Below the pieces are notes generated by a model. It saw nothing but the letters and a program-made list of their open reading frames with translations. It searched no databases and had not been told where the DNA came from. A program made the translations under genes and the position numbers. Of a DNA stretch of 64,000 nt, positions 1 through 7,643 are shown piece by piece. The stretch spans positions 2,604,001 to 2,668,000 of the forward strand of contig NZ_CP107904.1 of the NCBI RefSeq assembly GCF_036013975.1, written 5' to 3'. Positions within the stretch are counted from its first letter, which is position 1; each line of letters opens with the position of its first letter. This DNA comes from Kitasatospora sp. NBC_00458 (lineage in GTDB: Bacteria; Actinomycetota; Actinomycetes; Streptomycetales; Streptomycetaceae).

Positions 1-1
1 C

Positions 2-277
2 GCCACCCGCACCAGCCACGAGCTGCGCCTCGGCGCCTCGCCCCGCGCCACCCTGCACCTGGTCCGGGCCGCCCGCGCCGCCGCCGCCCTGGACGGCCGC
101 GACTACGTCACCCCGGACGACCTCCAGCGCCTCGCCGTCCCGGTGCTCGCCCACCGCCTCATGCCGACCGCCGAGACCCAGCTCAGCCGCCGCACCTCCG
201 AGCAGATCGTGACCGACCTCGTCGCCCGGCTGCCGCTGCCGCGCCCGCAGGGCGGCCCGGCCGTCCGGAGGGGCTGA
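2..277 (+). CDS. MoxR-family AAA+ ATPase, C-terminal end only
   Basis: The gene enters from outside the window; only the last 91 codons are present. The visible protein has the AAA+ lid pattern of MoxR ATPases: a helix with LGASPRA followed by LHLVRAARA, then DYVTPDDLQRLAVPVLAHRL near the C terminus. MoxR ATPases are thought to act as chaperones that insert cofactors or activate partner proteins. The stop lies one base before the GTG of the DUF58 gene, so the two are probably translationally coupled. MoxR, DUF58 and a membrane transglutaminase form a widely conserved trio, and that context is the main support for the name. The Walker motifs lie upstream and cannot be checked here. Confidence 0.85.
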   Translation, partial: ATRTSHELRLGASPRATLHLVRAARAAAALDGRDYVTPDDLQRLAVPVLAHRLMPTAETQLSRRTSEQIVTDLVARLPLPRPQGGPAVRRG

Positions 278-278
278 G

Positions 279-1601
279 GTGGGCCCGTCCGACGAACCGT
301 CGGGCTTCCGCGCCGGAATGCGCGGCCTCACCACCCGGGGCCGCTCCTTCCTCGCCGCCGGGCTGACCGCGGTGGGCTGCTCGTACCTGCTCGACCAGGA
401 CGCGCTGCTGCGCGTCGGCGTGCTGCTCGCCGCCCTGCCGCTGGCCGCCGCCCTGCTGCTGGCCAACACCCGCTACCGGGTGGCCAGCGGCCGCAGGCTC
501 AGCCCGCGCCGCGCGGTGGCCGGCCAGGAGGCCCGGGTCCACCTGCGGGTGGACAACGTCTCCCGGGTCCCCACCGGACTGCTGCTGCTGGAGGACAAGG
601 TCCCGTACGTGCTCGGGCCGCGCCCGCGGTTCGTGCTGGACCGGGTCGAGCCCCGCGGCAACCGCGAGGTCTCCTACCGGGTCCGCTCCGACCTGCGCGG
701 CCGCTACCCGCTCGGCCCGCTCCAGCTCCGGCTCTCCGACCCGTTCGGGATGTGCGAGCTGAACCGCTCGTTCGCCGCGTCCGACGTGCTCACCGTCGTC
801 CCGCAGATCCAGCCGCTGCCGTACATCCGGCTCAGCGGCGAGTGGACCGGACAGGGCGACAGCCACACCCGGGCCCTGGCGCTGGCCGGCGACGACGACG
901 TCATCCTGCGCGAGTACCGGCACGGCGACGACCTGCGCCGGGTGCACTGGAAGTCCACCGCCCGCTACGGCGAGCTGATGGTCCGCCGCGAGGAGCAGCC
1001 CCGCAAGGCCCGCGCCACCGTCCTGCTGGACACCCGCGAGGTGGGCCACCGGGGCAGCGGCCCCGCCTCCTCCTTCGAGTGGGCCGTCTCCTGCGCCGCC
1101 TCGGTCACCGCCCACCTGCTGGAGCGCGGCTACCAGACCCGGCTGCTGACCGACACCGGCCACGCCGTCCCCGGCAGCGGGTCCGGCGGCGGCAACACCG
1201 CCGCCGACGCCTCCGGCCTGATCCTGGACGCCCTCGCGGTGGTCGACCTCTCCGACGGCGCCGGGCTCTCGCGCGCCGAGGAGCCGCTGCGGGCCGGCGG
1301 CGAGGGCCTGCTGGTCGCCGTCCTCGGCGACCTGGACGAGGAGCAGACCGCGCGGCTGGCCCGGCTGCGCAACCGCACCGGCGGCGCCGTGGCCTTCCTG
1401 CTCGACACCGGCACCTGGGCCGGTCTGCGCCTGCTCGCCCCCGAGACCGGCGGCGAGGAGTTCCGCGACCGGGTGCTCCGTCTGCGCGAGGCCGGCTGGA
1501 CCGTGCTGCCGGTCCGCGCCCGCGACTCCGTCCCCGAACTGTGGCGGGCCGCCGACCGGGCCGAGGCGTCCTCCCCCTACCGAGAAGAGGCCGGCGCGTG
1601 A
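279..1601 (+). CDS. DUF58 domain-containing membrane protein
   Basis: This is a 440-residue protein starting at GTG, one base after the moxR stop. Two hydrophobic segments near residues 24-65 anchor it to the membrane. The middle holds an extracytoplasmic-type beta region, and at about residues 210-225 it has the DUF58 hallmark HGDDLRRVHWKSTAR. The C-terminal half looks like a degenerate von Willebrand A fold. DUF58 proteins accompany MoxR ATPases and are presumed adaptors or targets; the exact biochemical role is unknown. The last codons overlap the next start by four bases (GTGA), which indicates one operon of three genes. Confidence 0.9.
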   Translation: MGPSDEPSGFRAGMRGLTTRGRSFLAAGLTAVGCSYLLDQDALLRVGVLLAALPLAAALLLANTRYRVASGRRLSPRRAVAGQEARVHLRVDNVSRVPTGLLLLEDKVPYVLGPRPRFVLDRVEPRGNREVSYRVRSDLRGRYPLGPLQLRLSDPFGMCELNRSFAASDVLTVVPQIQPLPYIRLSGEWTGQGDSHTRALALAGDDDVILREYRHGDDLRRVHWKSTARYGELMVRREEQPRKARATVLLDTREVGHRGSGPASSFEWAVSCAASVTAHLLERGYQTRLLTDTGHAVPGSGSGGGNTAADASGLILDALAVVDLSDGAGLSRAEEPLRAGGEGLLVAVLGDLDEEQTARLARLRNRTGGAVAFLLDTGTWAGLRLLAPETGGEEFRDRVLRLREAGWTVLPVRARDSVPELWRAADRAEASSPYREEAGA

Positions 1602-4063
1602 CCACCCGGGCCAAACTGACCGTGTACTCGGCGCTGGCCACCGCCCTGGCCGCGCTCTGCCTGACCCCGCTGCTGACCACCAAGGGCTGGATCACCCACG
1701 CCTACCTGGTGGTGGCCGTGCTCGCCGCGGTCGGCGCGGGACTGCGGCGCGCGCCGCTCTACCGCTGGACCGTCCCGGTCGGTCAGCTGGTCGTCCTCCT
1801 CGTCCTGCTGCTGCTCGGCTTCGCCGCCTCGGGCGCCGCCTGGGGCGGGATCGTCCCCGGCCCGGAGTCGGCACGCACCCTCGGCCGGGTGTTCGAGCAG
1901 GGGCTGGACGACATCCGGGAGTACGCCATCCCCGCCCCGCCCAGCCCGGGCCTGCGGCTGATCCTGGTCGCCTCGATCGGCCTGATGGCCATCGCGGTGG
2001 ACACCGTCGCGGTCACCTACCGGCGCTCGGCGCTGGCCGGGCTCCCGCTGCTGGCGCTCTACTCGGTCGGCAACGGCCTGTCCGGCGACCGGGGCAGCTG
2101 GCTCTGGTTCGCGGCCGCGGCCGCCGGCTACCTGCTCCTGCTCTTCGCCGAGGGCCAGGACCGGGTCTCCCGCTGGGGCCGGGTCTTCCGCGGCACCCCG
2201 CGCGGCACCGGTGGCGGCACCGACGGCGGCCGCGGCGGCGGCCTGGGCGGACTCGGCCAGAGCGGCCGGCAGGTCGGCGTGGTGGCGCTCGCGATCGCCC
2301 TGCTGCTGCCGGCCTTCCTGCCCCGCTGGAGCCTCGGCCTGGTGCACACCGGAAGCGACCCGGGCTCCGGCGCGCACGGCGGCGGGGGCTCGTTCAACAG
2401 CCTGGACCCGCTGGTCGCGCTCAACGACGCGCTCCCCGCGCCCCGCAACGTCGAGCTGTTCACCTACAAGACGGAGAGCCCCGCAGCCGACAGCACCTAC
2501 CTGCGCACCGGTTCGCTGGACGCCTTCGACGGCACCCGGTGGAAGCTCAGCTCCACCGACTCGGTCGAGTTCAAGGGCACCCTGCCGCCCCCCGAGGGCC
2601 TGACCGCGCAGAAGTCCCCGGAGCTGAGGACCACCGTCAAGATCAGCGACCGGCTGGAGAACGCCTGGCTGCCGATGCCCTACCCGGCCCGGACCGTCGC
2701 CCTGCGCAACAACGGCGACTGGCAGCTCGACCCGCTCACCTCGGCCCTCCAGCCCACCCGGGACAAGGCGATCAAGGGCCTGGGCTACTCGGTCACCTCG
2801 CTGTACGTCGCACCCACCGCCACCGAGCTGCGCGGCGCCCCGCCGGCGCCCGACCGGATCAGGGCCCAGTACCTCGACCTGCCGGGGGACCTGCCGCCGG
2901 TCGTCCGCCAGAAGGCCGACGCCGTCACCCGGAAGGCGAAGACCCCCTACGACAAGGCGGTCGCGCTGCAGGAGTGGTTCACCGGTCCCGACTTCACCTA
3001 CGACGTCAAGACCAGGCCCGACAACGGCAGCGACGCGATGGCCGACTTCCTGAACCGGCGCCGGGGCTACTGCGTCCACTTCGCCTCCACCATGGCGGCG
3101 ATGGCCCGCGCGCTGGACATCCCCGCCCGGGTGGCACTCGGCTTCACGCCCGGCGACGCCAAGGCCGGCGACGTGTACTCGGTGACCGACTCGATGTACC
3201 ACGCCTGGCCCGAGCTGTACTTCGAGGGCTTCGGCTGGATGCGCTTCGAGCCCACCCCGAGCCGCGGCGTGCAGCCCCAGTACACCGAACCGGTCGCCGC
3301 GCCGACCACCGAGCCGACCTCCCAGCCGACCACGGCGCCGCTGCCCAGCGCCTCGGTGCCGCAGCCGTCCGCCGACCCCGACTGCGATCCGAAGCTGCGC
3401 CGCATGGGCGACTGCGGTGACCAGGGCAAGTCGGCCACGGGTGCCGACGGCGGGTCCGTGCTGCTCTCCGGGCGGAGCCTGGCCACCCTGGCCGCCGTCC
3501 TGGTGCTGCTCGCGCTGCTCGTCACCCCGATGGTCTGGCGGGCCCTGCTGCGCCGGCGCCGGCTCGGGGCCGGCGGGCGGCGGCGCCCCGGCGGCGCGGG
3601 ACCCGCCGAGCTCACCGACGAACAGGTGCTCGCCGCCTGGGCCGAGCTGATCGACTCCGCCTGGGACCTCGGCATCCCGCCGGACGAGTCGCGGACCCCG
3701 CGCTCCGCCGCCCGCCGGATCGCCGAGACCGCCGAACTCGACGAGGTCTCGGCGGCGGCCGCCGGACGGGTCGCACTGGCCACCGAGAAGGTGCTCTACG
3801 CCCGGAACGCGCAGGTCACCGTGCCGCTCGCGGCGGACGTCCGGACCGCCCGCGACGGCCTGCGGGCCGGCGCCGGACGGCGCGGGCGGACCAGGGCCCT
3901 GCTGCTGCCGCCGTCCTCGGCCCAGCTGTGGTGGCGCCTCTCGGACGCGGTGCTGGCGGCCCGGCTGGCGGTGCGCGGCCGGGCGGCGCGGGTGACCGGG
4001 GCGGTCACCGGCCCGGTCCGCCGGGTGCTGTCGCGGCGGAAGGACGACCGGCCGGAGTCCTGA
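1598..4063 (+). CDS. DUF3488/transglutaminase-like membrane protein with C-terminal DUF4129 region
   Basis: The GTG at 1598 overlaps the preceding stop, giving 821 residues; the frame stays open further upstream, but that is only the shadow of the DUF58 gene. The N-terminal ~230 residues form several membrane spans. An exported transglutaminase core follows: the catalytic Cys is in RRGYCVHFAST (about residue 491), His in MYHAWPELYF (about 534) and Asp/Glu near FEPTP (about 549). A Pro/Thr-rich linker leads to another membrane span at about 627-650. A cytosolic tail then carries the DUF4129-like helix ELTDEQVLAAWAELIDSAWD. Such proteins pair with MoxR and DUF58. A role in envelope protein processing or crosslinking is inferred, not shown. 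Confidence 0.9.
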   Translation: MTTRAKLTVYSALATALAALCLTPLLTTKGWITHAYLVVAVLAAVGAGLRRAPLYRWTVPVGQLVVLLVLLLLGFAASGAAWGGIVPGPESARTLGRVFEQGLDDIREYAIPAPPSPGLRLILVASIGLMAIAVDTVAVTYRRSALAGLPLLALYSVGNGLSGDRGSWLWFAAAAAGYLLLLFAEGQDRVSRWGRVFRGTPRGTGGGTDGGRGGGLGGLGQSGRQVGVVALAIALLLPAFLPRWSLGLVHTGSDPGSGAHGGGGSFNSLDPLVALNDALPAPRNVELFTYKTESPAADSTYLRTGSLDAFDGTRWKLSSTDSVEFKGTLPPPEGLTAQKSPELRTTVKISDRLENAWLPMPYPARTVALRNNGDWQLDPLTSALQPTRDKAIKGLGYSVTSLYVAPTATELRGAPPAPDRIRAQYLDLPGDLPPVVRQKADAVTRKAKTPYDKAVALQEWFTGPDFTYDVKTRPDNGSDAMADFLNRRRGYCVHFASTMAAMARALDIPARVALGFTPGDAKAGDVYSVTDSMYHAWPELYFEGFGWMRFEPTPSRGVQPQYTEPVAAPTTEPTSQPTTAPLPSASVPQPSADPDCDPKLRRMGDCGDQGKSATGADGGSVLLSGRSLATLAAVLVLLALLVTPMVWRALLRRRRLGAGGRRRPGGAGPAELTDEQVLAAWAELIDSAWDLGIPPDESRTPRSAARRIAETAELDEVSAAAAGRVALATEKVLYARNAQVTVPLAADVRTARDGLRAGAGRRGRTRALLLPPSSAQLWWRLSDAVLAARLAVRGRAARVTGAVTGPVRRVLSRRKDDRPES

Positions 4064-4091
4064 TCCGGACCTCGGCCTCCAGCGGCCCGGT

Positions 4092-4193
4092 CTCCCCCCG
4101 CCCGCTCTCCCCCGGGAGCGCGGGCGGGGGGAGGCCCCGGTCCGGGCCCGGGTACGCAGCGAGGGCGGGCAGTCGGTCGACTGCCCGCCCTCG
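4092..4193. terminator. Two tandem GC-rich hairpins between convergent genes
   Basis: Two hairpins separate the transglutaminase gene (+) from the DUF3040 gene (-). The first has a 14-bp perfect stem at 4092-4105 / 4120-4133. The second has a 16-bp perfect stem at 4160-4175 / 4178-4193. Neither has a long T run, as is usual in streptomycetes, and either could serve both strands. Confidence 0.7.
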
Positions 4194-4276
4194 TCACGTT
4201 CGTCACGTTCGTCCGGTGTCCCGCGGATCCGGCCCGGTTCCCGTCCCGTACGGACGGCCGGACCGGACGGGAGGGT

Positions 4277-4666
4277 TCAGAACCCGCCGGTCTGCTCGTC
4301 GCGCCGGCGCTGCCAGCGCTGCTCCACGCGGTCCATCATCCCCGCCTTGCGGCGCGGGGCCGCGGCCGGTCCGCTGGCCTGGGCCTGTCCGGCGGGCCCA
4401 CGGCGCCAGCCCGTCACGGCGAAGACGGCGCACCCCAGCATCACCAGGAACCCGACCACGCTGACCCAGATCTGGTCGGGCACGACCATGCCGCCCATCA
4501 GCAGACCGATGCCCACCACGAAGCCGCCCACGGCCAGGTAGACCCGTCGACGGGTGTGGGTGCGCAGACCGGTTCCCTCAAGCGCCGACGCGAATTTGGG
4601 ATCTTCGGCATACAGCGCTCGCTCCATCTGGTCGAGCAGTCGCTGCTCGTGCTCCGAGAGCGGCAC
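4277..4666 (-). CDS. DUF3040 domain-containing small membrane protein
   Basis: This is a 129-residue protein starting at GTG 4666, with a clear GGAGG about eight bases upstream. The N-terminal sequence MPLSEHEQRLLDQMERALYAEDP is the typical DUF3040 opening. Two membrane spans follow at about residues 42-62 and 67-88, and the tail is basic. This family is found next to the division/cell-wall cluster in many actinobacteria and its function is unknown. It appears monocistronic, with 396 bases of non-coding sequence upstream. Confidence 0.9.
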   Translation of the reverse strand: MPLSEHEQRLLDQMERALYAEDPKFASALEGTGLRTHTRRRVYLAVGGFVVGIGLLMGGMVVPDQIWVSVVGFLVMLGCAVFAVTGWRRGPAGQAQASGPAAAPRRKAGMMDRVEQRWQRRRDEQTGGF

Positions 4667-5062
4667 GGAGTCCTCCTACTCGTCGGTCGCGGATGCGACC
4701 GGTCCGCCGCCCCGGTCGGGGAGGCATGTCCAATCTGCCTTCAGAACACGCGGTCGGACGCCTGTGCGGGGGCCCGGGCCCGTGTCGTCCATATGCCCCG
4801 AGCATCCGGCTGTCATGCTTTCCGGCTTTACCCAGATCATACGGTCCACCGGCCGGTTCCGGAGTGGTCGACCACGCGAGGGCCGGACCGCTTCGGCGGC
4901 TCCTGCCGCACTGTGCTCAACGCGGCGGGCGCCGGACAAGTGCCCGATCCGATGGAATGGGCCCGGACCTGGGGAGATCCGGAGGAGACGGGGAGGAGAC
5001 GGCCTGGAGACGGCTCGGCGAAGCGGTGACGGTGATCCGGCGAACGGCACCCGACGGGCCGG
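4667..5062. other. Intergenic region upstream of the DUF3040 gene
   Basis: I see no convincing coding sequence here; open frames on both strands lack ribosome binding sites and coding bias. On the minus strand a TATGAT hexamer at 4835-4840 is a possible -10 for the DUF3040 gene, but no matching -35 is clear. A block near 4980-5015 repeats GGAGACGG three times; its meaning is unknown. Confidence 0.4.
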
Positions 5063-5815
5063 TCAGGCCAGGGTGGCCAGCAGGTGGAGCTGGGTCGCCA
5101 CGGCGTGGAAGGCGGGCTGCCCGGCGGCGGCCTCCTCCAGCTTGAGCAGCGCCTCCAGGGCGCCCGGCTCGGTGTCCACCAGGACACCGGGCACCAGGTC
5201 GGCGAAGACCCGCACCCCGTGCACCGACTCCACCCGCAGGCCCGCCCCGACCGCCAGCCGGTCCAGTTCCTCGCCGGTGAAGCGGCGCGGCATCGGGTCG
5301 CTCTCGCCCCACCGGCCGTCGACGGCGCCCAGCACCGCGCGGGCCTCGGCGAAGTGGCCGCCGAGTGCCCGGGCGAGCACCGCGCCGTTCCGGTTGGCGG
5401 CCAGCAGGCTCACGAAGCCGCCCCGGCGCAGGGTGCCGGCCAGGCTGCCGAGAGCCTCGGCCGGATCGTCCACGACCTCCAGCACGCCGTGGCAGAGCAC
5501 CGCGTCGACACTGCCGGGCGTGACCAGCTCGGGGAGCGTCTGGGTGTCGCCCTGCACGGCGCGGACCAGGTCGGTCACGCCGGCCTCGGCGGCCCGGCGC
5601 TCCAGCGCGAACAGCGCGTCCGGGCTCGGGTCGACCACGGTGACGCGGTGGCCGAGCCGGGCCACCGGCACCGCGAAGTTGCCGGTGCCGCCGCCGGTGT
5701 CCACCACGTCCAGCACCGGCTGGTCCAGCTCGGCCGCCCGCTTCTCCAGGGCGGCCCGCACCACCTCCCACACCACGGCGGTACGCAGGGCACTGCGGGG
5801 ACGCGTCGGGTACAA
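5063..5815 (-). CDS. Class I SAM-dependent methyltransferase
   Basis: I place the start at TTG 5815, because GAGGAG sits seven bases upstream and the protein then opens with LYPTRPRSALRTAVVW. An upstream in-frame GTG at 5833 has no ribosome binding site. The 250-residue product has the SAM-binding glycine loop VVDTGGGTGNFAVP at about residues 37-50. The acidic strand end VVDPSPDAL and a GDTQTLP motif (motif II region) follow, so it is a Rossmann-fold methyltransferase of the ubiE/cmo type. The substrate cannot be told from sequence. The next gene on the same strand starts more than 600 bases away, so it may be transcribed alone. Confidence 0.85.
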   Translation of the reverse strand: MYPTRPRSALRTAVVWEVVRAALEKRAAELDQPVLDVVDTGGGTGNFAVPVARLGHRVTVVDPSPDALFALERRAAEAGVTDLVRAVQGDTQTLPELVTPGSVDAVLCHGVLEVVDDPAEALGSLAGTLRRGGFVSLLAANRNGAVLARALGGHFAEARAVLGAVDGRWGESDPMPRRFTGEELDRLAVGAGLRVESVHGVRVFADLVPGVLVDTEPGALEALLKLEEAAAGQPAFHAVATQLHLLATLA

Positions 5816-5895
5816 GGCGGGACTCCTCGGCACGTGCGGTTTCGATCAGGTTGCCTCCACCTTAGACCGCGCGGACGACGCGCCCGCGCCGCCGG

Positions 5896-6465
5896 TCACC
5901 CGGTGCCCTCCTGGTCGTCGGCGCCGTCCAGCGGCAGGCGCGGGGCGGGCGGGGCGGGGTGGAGGCCGAGCAGCCGCTCGACCAGGCGGACGAAGAGGGC
6001 GGAGTTGCGGATCAGGTCGTCGGCGTCGCGGGCCGAGGCGGCGCCCCGGATCCCTGCCTCGGCGGCGGCCCGGCGACGCGCACCGGCCGCGAAGTACACG
6101 GCCCATTCGGCGAGTTCGGGCGCGACCTCGGGCAGCACCTCCCAGGCGCTGCGGATCGCCTGGCGGCGCCGGGGGCTCTTCTCGGGGCGCCCCCGCACCG
6201 CGAGAACCGCCGCGACGGTGCGCAGCGCCGCGAGGTGCGCGGCGGCGTACCGCTCCAGCGGGTCCTCCAGGGTGCGGGACCGCGCCAGGGTCCGGTGGGC
6301 GTCGGCGAGCAGGTCGAGGGCGGCGGGCGGAGCGGCGACCCGGCGCAGCACCGGGTGCACGTCGGCGCCGGCGGCCGGCCCGTGGGAGGCGGGCCGGGGG
6401 GCGCCCGGTCGGTAGGCGGCGGAGTGGAGGCGGGCGGTGACGGGCTCAGGATGGCTGATGGTCAT
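5896..6465 (-). CDS. SAV_6107-family HEPN-domain-like protein
   Basis: The start is ATG 6465, preceded by GGGGGAG. The product is 189 residues. It is mostly helical after a Pro/Ala-rich N terminus of about 45 residues. The conserved middle contains LLADAHRTLARSRTLEDP and ERYAAAHLAALRTVAAVLA, and the C terminus ends in a VRLVERLLGL helix. I recognise this as the streptomycete family called SAV_6107 HEPN; the recognition is from memory. HEPN proteins are often RNases, but the canonical Rx4-6H motif is not obvious here. Activity and partner (for example a nucleotidyltransferase) are therefore unknown. No nucleotidyltransferase gene lies beside it. Confidence 0.65.
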   Translation of the reverse strand: MTISHPEPVTARLHSAAYRPGAPRPASHGPAAGADVHPVLRRVAAPPAALDLLADAHRTLARSRTLEDPLERYAAAHLAALRTVAAVLAVRGRPEKSPRRRQAIRSAWEVLPEVAPELAEWAVYFAAGARRRAAAEAGIRGAASARDADDLIRNSALFVRLVERLLGLHPAPPAPRLPLDGADDQEGTG

Positions 6466-7000
6466 GGTCTCCCCCGTTCCGAGGCAGCGCACGGACCGGG
6501 TGGTCCGTGCTCCTCCATCGTGACCGGCACCACTGACAATCCGGCCGGGGCGGCGGCCCGGCCCCCGGGTACCCGAAGCGCCGTACCCCCACGGACGGCG
6601 CTTCGGACGCCCCGGTCTCCCCCGGATCCCCCCGGTTCCCCCGTCGGTGCACCGGTCCCCCCTGGCCCGCTCCGCCGCCCCGTGTCGGCGGTGCGCGGCC
6701 TCGAACCGGCTCCCGTGCGGACCTCTCCGGCGGCGTCCGCCGGTCCCCCGTGACCGGTGGACGACACCCGTCCGCAGTTCCGGGGCGGGGCGCCCGACGC
6801 GCCGCCGTCCCGGTGCCACCACTCTTCCGTCTCCGCAGGTCGCGGGCCATCCGCGCAGCTACTCAACCCGGTACCTGAGTATCCGTACTCAGACCGTCCG
6901 GGCCGGAACCGCCGGCGGGAACCACGCGCCCCCCGGGCGGCGTCCCGGTACGGTACGGCGAGCCGGGCCGACTCCCGGCGGGCACTCCGAGGAGGAACGG
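6466..7000. other. Divergent intergenic region with repeated TACTCA half-sites
   Basis: These 535 bases separate two divergently transcribed genes and hold no convincing gene. Near the right end three 6-bp half-sites occur: TACTCA (6860-6865), TGAGTA (6876-6881) and TACTCA (6886-6891). The last two form a 7-bp inverted repeat with a 4-base spacer. It lies about 110 bases upstream of the DUF4126 start and could be an operator. On the minus strand a TTGTCA at about 6540 resembles a -35 box for the HEPN gene, but no well-placed -10 is clear. Confidence 0.5.
6860..6892 (+). promoter_or_regulatory. TACTCA/TGAGTA inverted-repeat candidate operator
   Basis: CTGAGTA (6875-6881) and TACTCAG (6886-6892) are a perfect 7-bp inverted repeat. 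A third TACTCA at 6860-6865 is inverted with respect to the first arm. The sequence is unusually AT-rich for this genome and lies upstream of the DUF4126 gene. No regulator is assigned. Confidence 0.5.
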
Positions 7001-7633
7001 ATGACGATCCTTCCGCTGGTCTTCACCAGCGGTCTGGCGAGCGGGATCAACGCGTACGCGGTGGTGCTGCTGCTCGGCCTGCTCGGCCGGTTCGCCGGGG
7101 CCGACTCGGTGCCGCCCGCGCTGGAGCGCACCGACGTGCTGATCGCGGCGGGCGTGCTGTTCCTGCTGGAGGCGGTCGCCGACAAGATCCCGTACGTGGA
7201 CAGCCTCTGGGACGTCGCCCACACCGCGATCCGGCCCGTCGCGGGCGCCACCGTCGGCGCGCTGATCGCCTCCACCGACCCGGGTTCGCTGAGCGAGGTC
7301 GCGGCGGGTGCGATGGGCGGCACGGCGGCGCTGGTCAGCCACCTGGTGAAGGCCTCGCTGCGGATGGCGGTGAACACCTCTCCGGAGCCGGCCAGCAACA
7401 TCGCGGTCTCGCTGGGCGAGGACGTGTCGGTGGCCGGGCTGGTCACGCTGGCGATCTTCCACCCGTGGCTGGCCGCCTCGATCGCCGCCGTGCTGCTGCT
7501 GCTCGGCCTGCTGCTGGTCTGGTTCGCGGTCAACCGGATCCGGGCCTTCCGGGCCCGGCGGCGGGAGCGGAAGGCCGCGCGCGCCGGGGCGGCCGGACGC
7601 CCGGTGGAGAGTGAGCCCGTCCGGCGCGCCTAG
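7001..7633 (+). CDS. DUF4126 domain-containing membrane protein
   Basis: ATG 7001 follows GGAGGA at ideal spacing and gives a 210-residue protein. It opens with TSGLASGINAYAVVLLLGLLGRF, the typical DUF4126 start, and continues with four or five hydrophobic segments. It also has KIPYVDSLWDVAHTAIRP and a glycine/alanine-rich repeat-like half that resembles glycine-zipper transporters. The C terminus is a basic cytosolic tail. The function is unknown. Its TAG stop is also part of the candidate -10 element of the following oxidoreductase gene, ten bases upstream of that start. Confidence 0.85.
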   Translation: MTILPLVFTSGLASGINAYAVVLLLGLLGRFAGADSVPPALERTDVLIAAGVLFLLEAVADKIPYVDSLWDVAHTAIRPVAGATVGALIASTDPGSLSEVAAGAMGGTAALVSHLVKASLRMAVNTSPEPASNIAVSLGEDVSVAGLVTLAIFHPWLAASIAAVLLLLGLLLVWFAVNRIRAFRARRRERKAARAGAAGRPVESEPVRRA

Positions 7634-7636
7634 GAT
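7631..7636 (+). promoter_or_regulatory. Candidate -10 (TAGGAT) of a leaderless promoter overlapping a stop codon
   Basis: TAGGAT fits TANNNT and ends seven bases before ATG 7644, so transcription would start at or next to the start codon. Its first three bases are the stop of the DUF4126 gene. No good ribosome binding site precedes ATG 7644. Confidence 0.5.
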
Positions 7637-7643
7637 CGGACCC

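Noticed and set aside
752..1597. Continuation of the transglutaminase reading frame upstream to 752
   Set aside because: The stretch is an Arg/Pro-rich shadow of the DUF58 gene. GTG 1598 overlaps the DUF58 stop and begins the hydrophobic N terminus.
4554..6440. 628-aa open frame on the + strand
   Set aside because: Antisense to the methyltransferase and HEPN genes. Ser/Arg/Ala-rich with no domain, no ribosome binding site and wrong third-position bias.
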